Source: Sulfuriferula sp. AH1 | GTDB lineage: Bacteria; Pseudomonadota; Gammaproteobacteria; Burkholderiales; Sulfuriferulaceae | DNA length: 64,000 nt | Direction: 5' to 3' | Assembly: GCF_002162035.1 (NCBI RefSeq) | Contig: NZ_CP021138.1 | Span: forward strand, 1,922,001 to 1,986,000 | Shown here: positions 48,956-58,407 of the stretch, one piece after another | How the letters are laid out: each line of letters begins with the position of its first letter | How positions within the stretch are numbered: position 1 is the stretch's first letter | Translations under genes and position numbers: made by a program | The notes under the pieces: generated by a model | The model's input: only the letters and a program-made list of their open reading frames with translations | Database searches by the model: none | Told to the model about the DNA's origin: nothing

Positions 48956-51511
48956 TCACTGCCGCCATAGAATATGAGTAGCTTCAAGCGGAATCGCTAC
49001 TCCATCGTGGTGCGGGATGATACGCGCGGTATAGTCTGTCGCCGGCCGGCTGGCAGAAACCCGCACCCGAAATGCATAGCCGTTGCTTGCGCCCACCAGC
49101 TGCTGCAAACGTTCCATTTCCTGCCGTACCGGCGCGTCCCCATCAATGCTCTCCGCATAGATTTCGATGCGGACAGCATCAGGATCAAGATCATCCAGAT
49201 ACACCTGCAATTCAAATTCATGCAGCTCGGTATCGGTCTTCACCTTCATTTCGCCGAACCGTAACGCAACCCATTTCCGATCCAGCTCGTGCCGCCAATT
49301 TACCAGTTGCACGCCGTATGCGCCATTGCCGGCGGCACGTTCACGGTAAGCTGCGGCTGCCGGCAGATAATGCTGACTGGTGTACTCGCATACCGCGCGA
49401 TTGGTAGAAAAACGCGGCGTCAATTGCGCCATGCTTTCCCGCATTTTCGTCACCCAGGCAACGGGTATGCCCTGCTCGTCGCGCGTATAGAATTCAGGGA
49501 TCACTTCGCGTTCGAGCAAATCATAAAGCGCCTCGGCATCCCGCGCATCCCAGGCCGGATCGTCGCCGTGCTCCTGAGCATCCCCGAACGCCCAGCCCAC
49601 CTCTGGCGTGTAGGCTTCCGCCCACCAGCCATCGAGCACCGACAGATTAAGTCCGCCATTGACCAGCACCTTCATGCCGCTGGTCCCGCATGCCTCCCAG
49701 GGGCGGCGCGGGGTGTTGAGCCAGACATCCACTCCTTGCACCAGATGCTCGGTCATGTGCATATCGTAATCGCTCAGGAACACGACATGTGGCCGCACCT
49801 CGGGCCGCTGAATAAAATGCGTCCATTGCTGAATCAGCGCCTGCCCGGCGTGATCGTCGGGGTGAGCCTTGCCTGCCACAATAAGCTGTACCGGACGTTC
49901 AGGGTGGCTCAACAGCCGCAGCAGGCGTTCCGGATCATGCAGCAACAAATTAGGCCTTTTATAGGCCGCGAAACGCCGTGCAAAACCCAACGTCAGCACG
50001 TCAGGTCCAAACTGCAGTTTCGACTTCTCGATCGTCTCTGATGACGCGCCGCGCATGGCCAGCTGGCGGCACAAACGTTCGCGCACATATTCAACCACCG
50101 AGCGGCGACCGGCGCTGCGGAACTGCCACAGCGCCGCATCGGAAAGGCCGCGAATATCCTGTTCCAGTTCTGCTGCCGTGCCCTGCCAGCGATCCTTACC
50201 GCAGGTCGTGGTCCACAGCTCATCCGCATATCCCGAATCCCAGGTACGCATATGCACGCCATTGGTCACATGCCTCACCGGGACTTCAGCCGTTGCCCAG
50301 CCCGGGAACAGCGGTGCGAAAAGCTGGCGGCTGACTTTGCCATGCAACTGGCTCACTCCATTCACCGCACCGCTGCCTCGAATCGCCAGATAAGCCATAT
50401 TGAACGGCTCCGCTGCATCATGCGGATTGGCACGTCCCAGCGCCATCAGATCATGAAAACCGATGCCGAGTTGCGTTTCGGCATAACCCGCCAGATATTG
50501 CTCCATCAACGCAGGCGTGAAACGGTCGAAACCCACTCCCACCGCCGTATGCGTGGTAAACAGATTGCCGGCACGGGTGACGGTAAGCGCCGTTTCAAAA
50601 TCCACGCTGGTGTGTTCCATAAAGCCTCTGGCACGCTCCAGTACAGCGAACCCCGCATGACCCTCATTCAAGTGACAGACTTCCGGCTCGATGCCCAATG
50701 CCGTCAGCAATTGCCAGCCGCCTATCCCCAACAGGATCTCCTGCTTGAGACGCAATTCCGGGCCGCCGCCATACAGCTCGCTGGTAATACCGCGGTGGGC
50801 GGGGAAATTCACCATATCGTTGCTGTCCAGCAAATACAGATTCAGGCGTCCCACCTGCACTTGCCAGGTACGCAGCCAGACCGAATAACCGGGCAAGCGC
50901 ACCTCCAGGCGCAACCACTCACCGTTTTCCCTGCGCAATGGCGTGATCGGCAATTGGCCCGGGTCGTTATAGGGATAGAGTACCTGTTGCGCGCCGTCCT
51001 TATCGATCACCTGGTGAAAATAACCTTGCTGGTAGAGCAGCCCCACGCCGATGATCGGCACCCCCAGATCACTGGCCGCCTTGAGCTGGTCGCCAGCCAC
51101 ATTGCCCAAGCCGCCGGAATAAATAGGCAAAGCTTCGCTCAACATGAATTCCATACTGAAATAGGCTACGCCGCTCAAGGGCGCCTGGGGATAGGTCTGC
51201 TGAAACCATGCGGGATTGTCTGCCGCGTCGCGCCGGACCTGCAGCAGATCGTCGATATTTTTACGGAAAGCGGCGTCGGCCAGCATATCCTGCAACTTCT
51301 GCCGGGACACTGTCTGCAACACCGCACGCGGATTCTGCGTCAGTTCCCACAATACGGGATCGAGCTGCCGCCACACATGGTCGGTGGCATGATCCCACGA
51401 CGAACGCATATCCAGCGCGAGCTCGACCAGTTCGTCATAACCCTCGTCGCCGTTCATGTCCGCACGTAACAGATGCTTCTTCGGAAGATGGGCATGCGTT
51501 TGTTCGCTCAT
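48956..51511 (-). CDS. glgP: Alpha-glucan (glycogen) phosphorylase
   Basis: Phosphorolysis of alpha-1,4-glucan to glucose 1-phosphate. The 851 aa GT35 enzyme has AYFSMEFMLSEALPIYSGGL, HLNEGHAGFAVLE, TTHTAVGVGFDRF and the PLP-site CGTSGMKVLVNGGLNLS with WWAE. This form lacks the classical EASGTGNMKF wording and resembles the alpha-glucan phosphorylase subfamily. GAGGAAAG precedes ATG 51511; an ATG at 51532 is an alternative. No other glycogen genes are adjacent; pgm lies 1.4 kb away on the opposite strand and could convert its product. Confidence 0.9.
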   Translation of the reverse strand: MSEQTHAHLPKKHLLRADMNGDEGYDELVELALDMRSSWDHATDHVWRQLDPVLWELTQNPRAVLQTVSRQKLQDMLADAAFRKNIDDLLQVRRDAADNPAWFQQTYPQAPLSGVAYFSMEFMLSEALPIYSGGLGNVAGDQLKAASDLGVPIIGVGLLYQQGYFHQVIDKDGAQQVLYPYNDPGQLPITPLRRENGEWLRLEVRLPGYSVWLRTWQVQVGRLNLYLLDSNDMVNFPAHRGITSELYGGGPELRLKQEILLGIGGWQLLTALGIEPEVCHLNEGHAGFAVLERARGFMEHTSVDFETALTVTRAGNLFTTHTAVGVGFDRFTPALMEQYLAGYAETQLGIGFHDLMALGRANPHDAAEPFNMAYLAIRGSGAVNGVSQLHGKVSRQLFAPLFPGWATAEVPVRHVTNGVHMRTWDSGYADELWTTTCGKDRWQGTAAELEQDIRGLSDAALWQFRSAGRRSVVEYVRERLCRQLAMRGASSETIEKSKLQFGPDVLTLGFARRFAAYKRPNLLLHDPERLLRLLSHPERPVQLIVAGKAHPDDHAGQALIQQWTHFIQRPEVRPHVVFLSDYDMHMTEHLVQGVDVWLNTPRRPWEACGTSGMKVLVNGGLNLSVLDGWWAEAYTPEVGWAFGDAQEHGDDPAWDARDAEALYDLLEREVIPEFYTRDEQGIPVAWVTKMRESMAQLTPRFSTNRAVCEYTSQHYLPAAAAYRERAAGNGAYGVQLVNWRHELDRKWVALRFGEMKVKTDTELHEFELQVYLDDLDPDAVRIEIYAESIDGDAPVRQEMERLQQLVGASNGYAFRVRVSASRPATDYTARIIPHHDGVAIPLEATHILWRQ

Positions 51512-51670
51512 GACTTTCCTCAACCATTTCAACTCGCTGCATTCGGCTTCTCATGCGGGCCGGATTTCTTCAGATATGACTCAGGCACGCCGTCTTGTCC
51601 GAAGTATAGACCAAGAAACCCGGTAAAACCGTACCTGGAGCTCGCAAAGTTGCGTACTGTTCCGTCTGCC

Positions 51671-53335
51671 TCAAGCGCTCAGTGCGACCTTGGCTTCCTC
51701 ACGCAGGCGCTTCGATTCGTTCAGCAAATAGCGCTGGTAATCGTCGAGATCACCGTCGAACGGCTCGACACCGCCACGCCCGACCAGCCAGAATTCATCG
51801 CACACCGAACGCAGCAAGGCGCGATCATGGCTGACCAGCATCAGCGTGCCTTCAAACTCGTTCAACGCCATCGCCAGCGCTTCGCGGGTGACCAGATCGA
51901 GGTGGTTGGTCGGCTCGTCCAGCAACAGCAGGTTGGGACGCTGCCATACCATCATCGCCAGCACCAGCCGGGCCTTCTCGCCGCCGCTCATGGTGCCGAC
52001 AGCCTGCTTGACCATGTCGCCGCTGAAGTTGAAACCACCCAGATAGCCGCGCAGCGCCTGTTCACCGGTCTTTTCGCGGGACTGGGTATTGGCCTCGCGC
52101 GCCAGCCGTATCATGTGCTCCAGCGGGTTGTCTTCCGGCCGCAGCACATCCAGCTCCTGCTGGGCGAAATAGCCGATATTCAGCCCCTTGCCTTCGGTGA
52201 TGGTGCCGCCCAGCGCCGCCATGTCGCGGGCGATGGTCTTGACCAGCGTGGATTTGCCCTGACCGTTCGCGCCCAGAATGCCGATGCGCTGTCCGGCCTG
52301 CACCGATTTGCTGATTTTGCGCAGAATGACCTTGGGCGGCAGATCTTCGCCGTCCTCATTCTTGGCCACATAACCGAAGCTGGCATCCGATATCGACAGC
52401 ATGGGATTGGGGATGTGGGTAGGCTCCTTGAATTCGAAAGTAAAATCGGCGCTGGCGAGCATCGGCGCGACTTTTTCCATGCGCTCCAGCGCCTTGACCC
52501 GGCTTTGCGCCTGTTTCGCCTTGCTCGCCGAAGCCTTGAAGCGATTGATGAATTTTTGCAGATGTTCGATCTTGTCCTGCTGCTTCTCGAATGTCGCCTG
52601 TTGCAGCAGCATCTGTTCCGCACGCAAGGTTTCGAACAGGCTGTAGTTGCCGCCGTAACGGGTCAACTGCGCGCAATCGATGTGCACGGTGGTGGCAGTG
52701 ACTGCATCGAGGAACTCGCGGTCATGGCTGATCACGATCATCGTGCCGGCGTATTTCTTCAGCCAGGCCTCCAGCCACACCAGCGCATCCAGATCCAGGT
52801 GATTGGTCGGCTCGTCCAGCAGCAGCAGATCGGACGGACACATCAGCGCCCGCGCCAATTGCAGGCGCATGCGCCAGCCGCCGGAGAAACTGTTCACGGG
52901 ACTATCCAGCTCGTGCACCTGGAAACCCAGGCCCAGCACCAGCGCCTGCGCCCGGGCATTGGCGTCATGCTCGCCCGCGTCGGCCAGATCGGCGTAAGCC
53001 TGAGCGATCAGCATGCCGTCGTCGCTCTGTTCCGCCACCAGCAGCGCCTCTCTTAACTCGGTCAGGCGCGAGTCGCCGCCGATAACGAATTCGGTCGCAC
53101 TCTCTTCAGTCTCGGGCATGTCCTGCGCGACTTGCGCCATGCGCCATTGCCTGGGATAGTAAAAATCGCCCGCATCCTCGTGCAACGAGCCGTTCAGCAA
53201 GCCGAACAGGGTGGACTTGCCGGCACCGTTACGGCCTACCAGCCCTACTTTTTCTCCGGGGTTGATCGTCAGCGAGGCATCGTTGAGCAGAACTTTGGCA
53301 CTGCGCCGCAAGGTAATATTTTTTAAGGTAATCAT
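51671..53335 (-). CDS. ABC-F family ATPase (YheS/Uup type)
   Basis: A 554 aa soluble twin-ATPase of the ribosome-associated ABC-F group. First cassette: GRNGAGKST, FSGGWRMRLQLA, LLLLDEPTNHLD; second: GANGQGKST, MSGGEKARL, LLLLDEPTNHLD. The inter-domain linker (about 240-300, FEKQQDKIEHLQKFINRFKA) is the P-site-tRNA interaction motif region. It is shorter than E. coli YheS (637 aa), lacking the C-terminal extension. No transmembrane partner, so translation rather than transport is the likely arena. Confidence 0.92.
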   Translation of the reverse strand: MITLKNITLRRSAKVLLNDASLTINPGEKVGLVGRNGAGKSTLFGLLNGSLHEDAGDFYYPRQWRMAQVAQDMPETEESATEFVIGGDSRLTELREALLVAEQSDDGMLIAQAYADLADAGEHDANARAQALVLGLGFQVHELDSPVNSFSGGWRMRLQLARALMCPSDLLLLDEPTNHLDLDALVWLEAWLKKYAGTMIVISHDREFLDAVTATTVHIDCAQLTRYGGNYSLFETLRAEQMLLQQATFEKQQDKIEHLQKFINRFKASASKAKQAQSRVKALERMEKVAPMLASADFTFEFKEPTHIPNPMLSISDASFGYVAKNEDGEDLPPKVILRKISKSVQAGQRIGILGANGQGKSTLVKTIARDMAALGGTITEGKGLNIGYFAQQELDVLRPEDNPLEHMIRLAREANTQSREKTGEQALRGYLGGFNFSGDMVKQAVGTMSGGEKARLVLAMMVWQRPNLLLLDEPTNHLDLVTREALAMALNEFEGTLMLVSHDRALLRSVCDEFWLVGRGGVEPFDGDLDDYQRYLLNESKRLREEAKVALSA

Positions 53336-53651
53336 TTAGGTTCGGATAGTTACTGCGCCCGACATCATCAATCCGCATGCGGCTAGGCATTACAAACAAG
53401 ACAGGGACTCAGCCCACAACGCCAGATGCGCTGTTAAAAAGCTGGCAAGACAGAAAGGTGGAAAAATCAAGACATTATATCAACTGTAGAACATTGCCTC
53501 CGAATTATTCGAGGGACGGAAACTGTAATTTAGAGAAAATGGCCGGCACAAGCGCCTTATAGCAGGATGGATGGTTAGTTCACCAGCATCAAGTTAAGGG
53601 TAGAATCTACCACTTGCATGACGCATGCAGCATTCAACCTGGAGAATTACC
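53336..53651. promoter_or_regulatory. 316-base gap upstream of the EAL gene, with a palindrome
   Basis: Separates the ABC-F gene (minus) from the EAL gene (plus). TGCATG-ACG-CATGCA (53615-53629) is a perfect 6-base inverted repeat 22 bases before the GTG start, and TAGAAT (about 53601-53606) could be a -10. No ORF with a good start was seen. AT content is higher than in flanking genes. Confidence 0.4.
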
Positions 53652-54425
53652 GTGCCTGAAATTAATCTTAAATCCATCGAGGTTCCCGACCCCGGATGCA
53701 AGGGCTGTAAAGACCTTTTGGACTTTGATTTTACATTCGCATTCCAACCCATCGTCGATATTGAGCAACGAACGATATACGCTTATGAGGCACTGGTACG
53801 CGGACCAAACAAAGAAGGCGCAGCTGAGATATTAACCAAAGTGAACGACACCAATCGCTATCGCTTTGATCAGGAATGCCGCATCCGCAGCATTTTTCTT
53901 GCGCAGCGACTGGGAATAACCTCTCGCATTTCCATCAATTTCCTGCCTAATGCGGTATACCAGCCGGAATTATGTATCCGTACCACCATTGCCGCGGCCG
54001 AGGCCGCCGGATTTCCTCTGGAACAAATCATTTTCGAAGTCACCGAAGGGGAACAAATCATAGAACCGGAAAAATTGCTCTCCATCTTCCGTTACTACCG
54101 GAACCGTGGTTTTTCCACCGCAATTGACGACTTTGGCGCAGGCTATGCCGGTTTAACCTTACTAACCAACTTTCAACCTCACCTGATCAAAATCGATATC
54201 CATCTGGTAAGAGATATCGATACCAACCCTGTCAAACAGGCGGTGGTTAAAGGTATCCTGTTGAGCACGCAAATGCTGGGTATCCAGGTAATCGCCGAAG
54301 GCATAGAAACCGCAGCGGAAGCACGCTGGTTCAAGTCCAATGGCGTTCATCTGATGCAAGGATTCTATTTCGCCCACCCGGGTTTTGAATCCCTCCCCAC
54401 CATCTCTCACTGGGACTTTGATTAA
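53652..54425 (+). CDS. Stand-alone EAL domain c-di-GMP phosphodiesterase
   Basis: Hydrolyses c-di-GMP; 257 aa, just an EAL domain after a short N-terminus with a CKGCKD pair. Catalytic and metal residues are present: EALVRGP (Glu46), NFLPNAVY, FEVTEGEQI, DDFGAGYAG, LIKIDIHLV, AEGIET and MQGFYFA. An active enzyme is expected. GGAG before GTG 53652 sets the start (an ATG at 53625 is an alternative with no ribosome site). The CxxC near residues 13-16 could bind a metal or form a redox switch. It is followed 51 bases later by the LRR-kinase gene; the cyclase at 58408 is its likely counterpart. Confidence 0.9.
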   Translation: MPEINLKSIEVPDPGCKGCKDLLDFDFTFAFQPIVDIEQRTIYAYEALVRGPNKEGAAEILTKVNDTNRYRFDQECRIRSIFLAQRLGITSRISINFLPNAVYQPELCIRTTIAAAEAAGFPLEQIIFEVTEGEQIIEPEKLLSIFRYYRNRGFSTAIDDFGAGYAGLTLLTNFQPHLIKIDIHLVRDIDTNPVKQAVVKGILLSTQMLGIQVIAEGIETAAEARWFKSNGVHLMQGFYFAHPGFESLPTISHWDFD

Positions 54426-54476
54426 CACATACACGATATCGCCAATGAACAGCATGCGCATGAAATTCAGTTAACC

Positions 54477-55808
54477 ATGGATACACTTACACTACTGCGC
54501 ACAGGCAAACTGGCAGGAACCCGGCGTTTGAATCTGGCATGCGACTTACGGGAATTTCCGCAAGAGATTTTCGACCTCGCCGATACGCTGGAAATCCTCG
54601 ATCTCTCCGACAACGAATTATCCGCGCTGCCCGCTGATTTCGGCCGCCTGCACAAGCTGCGCGTCCTGTTCTGCTCCAATAACCAATTCACAGAATTGCC
54701 TGCCGTATTGGGACAATGCCCGCAACTGAGCATGATAGGTTTCAAGGCCAACCGAATACGCCATGTGCCGGCCGCCGCCCTCACTCCTGCACTGCGCTGG
54801 CTGATCCTCACCGATAACCGGATCAGCGAGCTTCCCGCAGAACTCGGACAATGCACCCGGCTGCAAAAGCTGATGCTGGCGGGCAACCGCTTGCAAACCC
54901 TGCCGGAAAGCCTGGCGGCCTGCACGCAACTGGAATTGCTGCGCATATCGGCCAATGAGTTCAGCGCGCTGCCGGACTGGCTGTTTTCCTTGCCGCGCCT
55001 CGCCTGGCTGGCTTACGCCGGCAATCCGTTGTGCGCGGATGACGCAGCGCCTGCCGATGACATACCCCATATCGACTGGCATGATCTGGACATATGCCAG
55101 CAACTCGGCGAAGGCGCGTCCGGCGTCATTCACCGGGCCGTATGGCAGCTCGGACCGGTGGAAAGGACCGATGTCGCAGTCAAGCTGTTCAAAGGCGCGC
55201 TCACCAGCGACGGCCTGCCGCACAGCGAAATGGCCGCCTGCATCGGCGCCGGCCTGCATTCCAATCTGATAGCCGTCCACGGCAGAATAAATAATCACCC
55301 TGAAGGCAAGTCGGGCCTGATAATGGAGCTGATAGCCACGGATTTTCACAATCTGGCCGGCCCGCCCAACCTGGATTCATGCACGCGCGACATCTATGCT
55401 GCCGGCACCGCCTTCAGCCTGGGTGCCATCGTGCGCATCGCCCATGCCATCGCCTCTGCGGCGTGCCACCTGCATGCGCGCGGCATCCTGCACGGCGACC
55501 TGTATGCCCATAACATCCTGCATAACGGCGCGGGCGACTGTCTGCTGGGGGATTTCGGCGCAGCTTCTTTCATCGCCGGAACCGATCCCGCACATGAGCA
55601 AGCTTTGCAGCGCATTGAGGTGCGCGCTTTCGCCTGTTTGCTGGCGGAGCTGCTGACGCGTTGCGAGCTTCCAGCCGACCCCGCCGCGCTGAGCGCATTG
55701 GGCGAGCTGCAGCAGCATTGTGACCACTGCGACAGCGAGGCTCGCCCCCTGTTTACGGAAATCAAACAGACGCTGATGAAGCTGCGGGCGAGCCCCGCTG
55801 CAGGCTAA
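54477..55808 (+). CDS. Leucine-rich-repeat / protein kinase fusion
   Basis: A 443 aa cytoplasmic fusion. Residues ~15-180 hold about seven leucine-rich repeats (LEILDLSDNELSALPADFGR, LQKLMLAGNRLQTLPESLAA). A eukaryotic-type kinase domain follows: G-loop GEGASG (211-216), VAIB-type lysine 236 in VAVKLF, catalytic HGDLYAHN with Asp341 (HGD, not HRD), and DFG with Asp359 (GDFGAAS). All essential residues are present, so activity is plausible. No membrane segment. No phosphatase gene lies nearby. LRR-kinase fusions are rare in bacteria and their targets are mostly unknown. Confidence 0.88.
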   Translation: MDTLTLLRTGKLAGTRRLNLACDLREFPQEIFDLADTLEILDLSDNELSALPADFGRLHKLRVLFCSNNQFTELPAVLGQCPQLSMIGFKANRIRHVPAAALTPALRWLILTDNRISELPAELGQCTRLQKLMLAGNRLQTLPESLAACTQLELLRISANEFSALPDWLFSLPRLAWLAYAGNPLCADDAAPADDIPHIDWHDLDICQQLGEGASGVIHRAVWQLGPVERTDVAVKLFKGALTSDGLPHSEMAACIGAGLHSNLIAVHGRINNHPEGKSGLIMELIATDFHNLAGPPNLDSCTRDIYAAGTAFSLGAIVRIAHAIASAACHLHARGILHGDLYAHNILHNGAGDCLLGDFGAASFIAGTDPAHEQALQRIEVRAFACLLAELLTRCELPADPAALSALGELQQHCDHCDSEARPLFTEIKQTLMKLRASPAAG

Positions 55809-55823
55809 CGCGCTGGCGACGGA

Positions 55824-56201
55824 TCAGCGCGTACCCGCCAGTACGAACAGGACCACGATGCAGCCGAAACCCACTGTCCACACCAGCGAACGCAGCATGG
55901 CCTTGTCCAGCACATAGAACACCGCGTGAAGCACGCGCATCGCCACGAAGACCAGTGCCAGCATGTCCACAGTGGATTGGGTAACGTGTTGCAACTGGGC
56001 GATGATGACGGCTGCGGCGAAGGCGGGAAACGCTTCGAATCCATTGAGTTGCGCCCAATAGGCACGCTTGCGGTAACCTTCCGATCGCTCCAGTTGCTCA
56101 CGCGGTGCATGGTTGTCGTATTTCCGGCCGGCTTTCGCCAGCATCACGACAGGATAAGGCAGCATTGCCGCGATCAGCACACACCAATAAGCGATACTCA
56201 T
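55824..56201 (-). CDS. MAPEG family membrane protein
   Basis: A 125 aa inner-membrane protein with four helices. AKAGRKYDNHAPREQLERSE then KRAYWAQLNGFEAFPAFAAA, and ALVFVAMRVLHAVFYVLD, match the MAPEG (membrane-associated eicosanoid and glutathione metabolism) fold. GGGGAG precedes ATG 56201. Substrate is unknown; bacterial members are often glutathione-linked. It is convergent with the LRR-kinase gene (15 bases) and divergent from htpG. Confidence 0.85.
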   Translation of the reverse strand: MSIAYWCVLIAAMLPYPVVMLAKAGRKYDNHAPREQLERSEGYRKRAYWAQLNGFEAFPAFAAAVIIAQLQHVTQSTVDMLALVFVAMRVLHAVFYVLDKAMLRSLVWTVGFGCIVVLFVLAGTR

Positions 56202-56366
56202 GGATCAACTCCCCGTGTTTAAATGAGGTGCCCATAGTGGCATTTTTTGATGACCATTTCAAATCAGGGGGATGCTGTCATACTGATCTGCCAGCTCTTG
56301 AAAACCGCACGATGCATCCCAATCTGGATGACAAATTTTTGTTCAACATAAACGGAGAATAAGCAC

Positions 56367-58268
56367 ATGACCGTAGCAGCACACAAGGAAACACTAGGCT
56401 TCCAGACCGAAGTCAAGCAACTGTTGCAACTGATGATCCATTCGTTGTACAGCAACAAGGAGATCTTTCTGCGCGAACTGATTTCCAACGCTTCCGATGC
56501 CGCCGACAAACTGCGCTTTGAAGCCCTGTCAGACAGCGCCTTATGGGAAAATGATCCCGAACTGAAAATACGCATCGCCGTCGACAAGAACGCCCGTACC
56601 ATTACCATTACCGATAACGGTATCGGCATGAACCGTCAGGAAGTCATCGACCATATCGGCACCATCGCCAAATCCGGCACCCGTCAGTTCTTCGAAGCCT
56701 TGTCCGGCGACCAGTCCAAGGACTCCAACCTGATCGGCCAGTTCGGTGTCGGTTTCTACTCCGCCTTCCTCGTCGCCGATAAGGTCACCCTGATTACCCG
56801 CCGCGCCGGGCTGGGCGCCGAACATGGCGTGCGCTGGGAATCTGCCGGCGAAGGCGATTACACGCTGGAAACCGTGGAAAAATCCGGACGCGGCACCGAG
56901 ATCACGCTGCATCTGCGTGAAGATAACGACGATCTGCTGACCAGCTACCAGCTGCAATCCATCATCCGCAAATACTCCGATCACATCACCCTGCCCATCG
57001 TGATGCAGAAGGAAGAATGGGATGCCGACGCGCAAACCATGGTCGCCAAGGACGAAGACGATGTCGTCAATCAGGCCTCGGCACTATGGGCACGCCCCAA
57101 GAGCGAGATCACCCAGGAACAGTACGACGAATTCTACAAGCACGTCGCCCACGATTTCGAAGCGCCGCTGGCACACATCCACGCCAAGGTGGAAGGCAAG
57201 CAGGAATATACCCAGCTGCTATACATCCCCGCCCGCGCCCCGTTCGACCTGTGGGACCGCGAACAGCGCCACGGCATCAAACTCTATGTGCGCCGCGTGT
57301 TCATCATGGATGACGCCAAACAGCTGATGCCGATCTACATGCGCTTCGTGCGCGGCGTGATCGACGCCAACGACCTGCCGCTCAACGTCTCTCGCGAAAT
57401 TCTGCAGGAAAGCAAGGACATCGACGCGATCCGCGCCGGTTCGGTGAAAAAAGTGCTGGGCATGCTGGAAGACCTCGCAGAGAATCAGCCGGAAAAATAC
57501 GCCACCTTCTGGACCAATTTCGGCAGCGTGATGAAGGAAGGCATAGGCGAAGATTTCGCCAACAAGGACCGCATCGCCAAGCTGCTGCGTTTTGCTTCCA
57601 CCCATACCGACACCGATGCGCAGGACGTCACGCTGGCCGACTACATCGGCCGCATGAAGGAAGGCCAGGACAAAATTTACTATGTCACCGCCGACAGCTT
57701 CGCCGCTGCCAAGAACAGCCCGCATCTGGAGATCTTCCGCGCCAAGGGCGTGGAAGTGCTGCTGCTCGCGGACCGCGTCGATGAGTGGATGCTGTCCTAC
57801 CTTACCGAATTCGACGGCAAGAAGCTGCAGTCCGTCGCCAAGGGCGACCTCGATCTGGGCAATCTCGCCAACGAGGAAGAGAAGCAGGAACAGGCGCAGG
57901 AAGCCGATGCGTTCAAGGAGCTGGCCGACAGGATCAAGGCAACGCTGGGCGAACAAGTCAAGGACGTACGTGTCACCCACCGCCTGACCAGCTCACCGGC
58001 CTGTCTGGTAGCAGGCGAACACGACATCAGCGGCAATCTGGAGCGCATGCTCAAGGCTGCTGGGCAGAACGCGCCGAACAGCAAACCCATCCTGGAGATC
58101 AATCCCAAGCATGGGTTGGTGCAACGCCTCAAGACTCAGACCGACAGCGATAAATTCAGCGACTGGAGCCACATCCTGTTCGACCAGGCCCTGCTGGCGG
58201 AAGGCGGGCAGCTGGAAGATCCGGCGACTTTCGTGCAACGCCTGAATGCGTTGTGGCTGACGCTGTAA
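56367..58268 (+). CDS. htpG: Hsp90 chaperone HtpG
   Basis: ATP-dependent cytosolic chaperone, 633 aa. N-terminal GHKL ATPase: [45 protein letters not shown]. Middle domain with [20 protein letters not shown] and [13 protein letters not shown], then the C-terminal dimer domain. Length matches E. coli (624). GGAG before ATG 56367. A hairpin terminator follows, so it is monocistronic. No sigma-32 promoter was checked in detail. Confidence 0.96.
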   Translation: MTVAAHKETLGFQTEVKQLLQLMIHSLYSNKEIFLRELISNASDAADKLRFEALSDSALWENDPELKIRIAVDKNARTITITDNGIGMNRQEVIDHIGTIAKSGTRQFFEALSGDQSKDSNLIGQFGVGFYSAFLVADKVTLITRRAGLGAEHGVRWESAGEGDYTLETVEKSGRGTEITLHLREDNDDLLTSYQLQSIIRKYSDHITLPIVMQKEEWDADAQTMVAKDEDDVVNQASALWARPKSEITQEQYDEFYKHVAHDFEAPLAHIHAKVEGKQEYTQLLYIPARAPFDLWDREQRHGIKLYVRRVFIMDDAKQLMPIYMRFVRGVIDANDLPLNVSREILQESKDIDAIRAGSVKKVLGMLEDLAENQPEKYATFWTNFGSVMKEGIGEDFANKDRIAKLLRFASTHTDTDAQDVTLADYIGRMKEGQDKIYYVTADSFAAAKNSPHLEIFRAKGVEVLLLADRVDEWMLSYLTEFDGKKLQSVAKGDLDLGNLANEEEKQEQAQEADAFKELADRIKATLGEQVKDVRVTHRLTSSPACLVAGEHDISGNLERMLKAAGQNAPNSKPILEINPKHGLVQRLKTQTDSDKFSDWSHILFDQALLAEGGQLEDPATFVQRLNALWLTL

Positions 58269-58288
58269 TCCCCAAACCGGCATCAAAC

Positions 58289-58314
58289 AAAAAGGGCGCA
58301 CTAGCGCCCTTTTT
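58289..58314 (+). terminator. Intrinsic terminator after htpG
   Basis: AAAAAGGGCGC-ACTA-GCGCCCTTTTT: an 11-bp perfect stem with a T-tract, 21 bases after the htpG stop. Confidence 0.93.
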
Positions 58315-58407
58315 AACGGCTATCGAAATGACAGGGATTTTCTGTTTGCGCAAAAAAATGATAGAATTCATAAAACTAAAGTTGCATGCATAAATCAATA
58401 ATAAATT

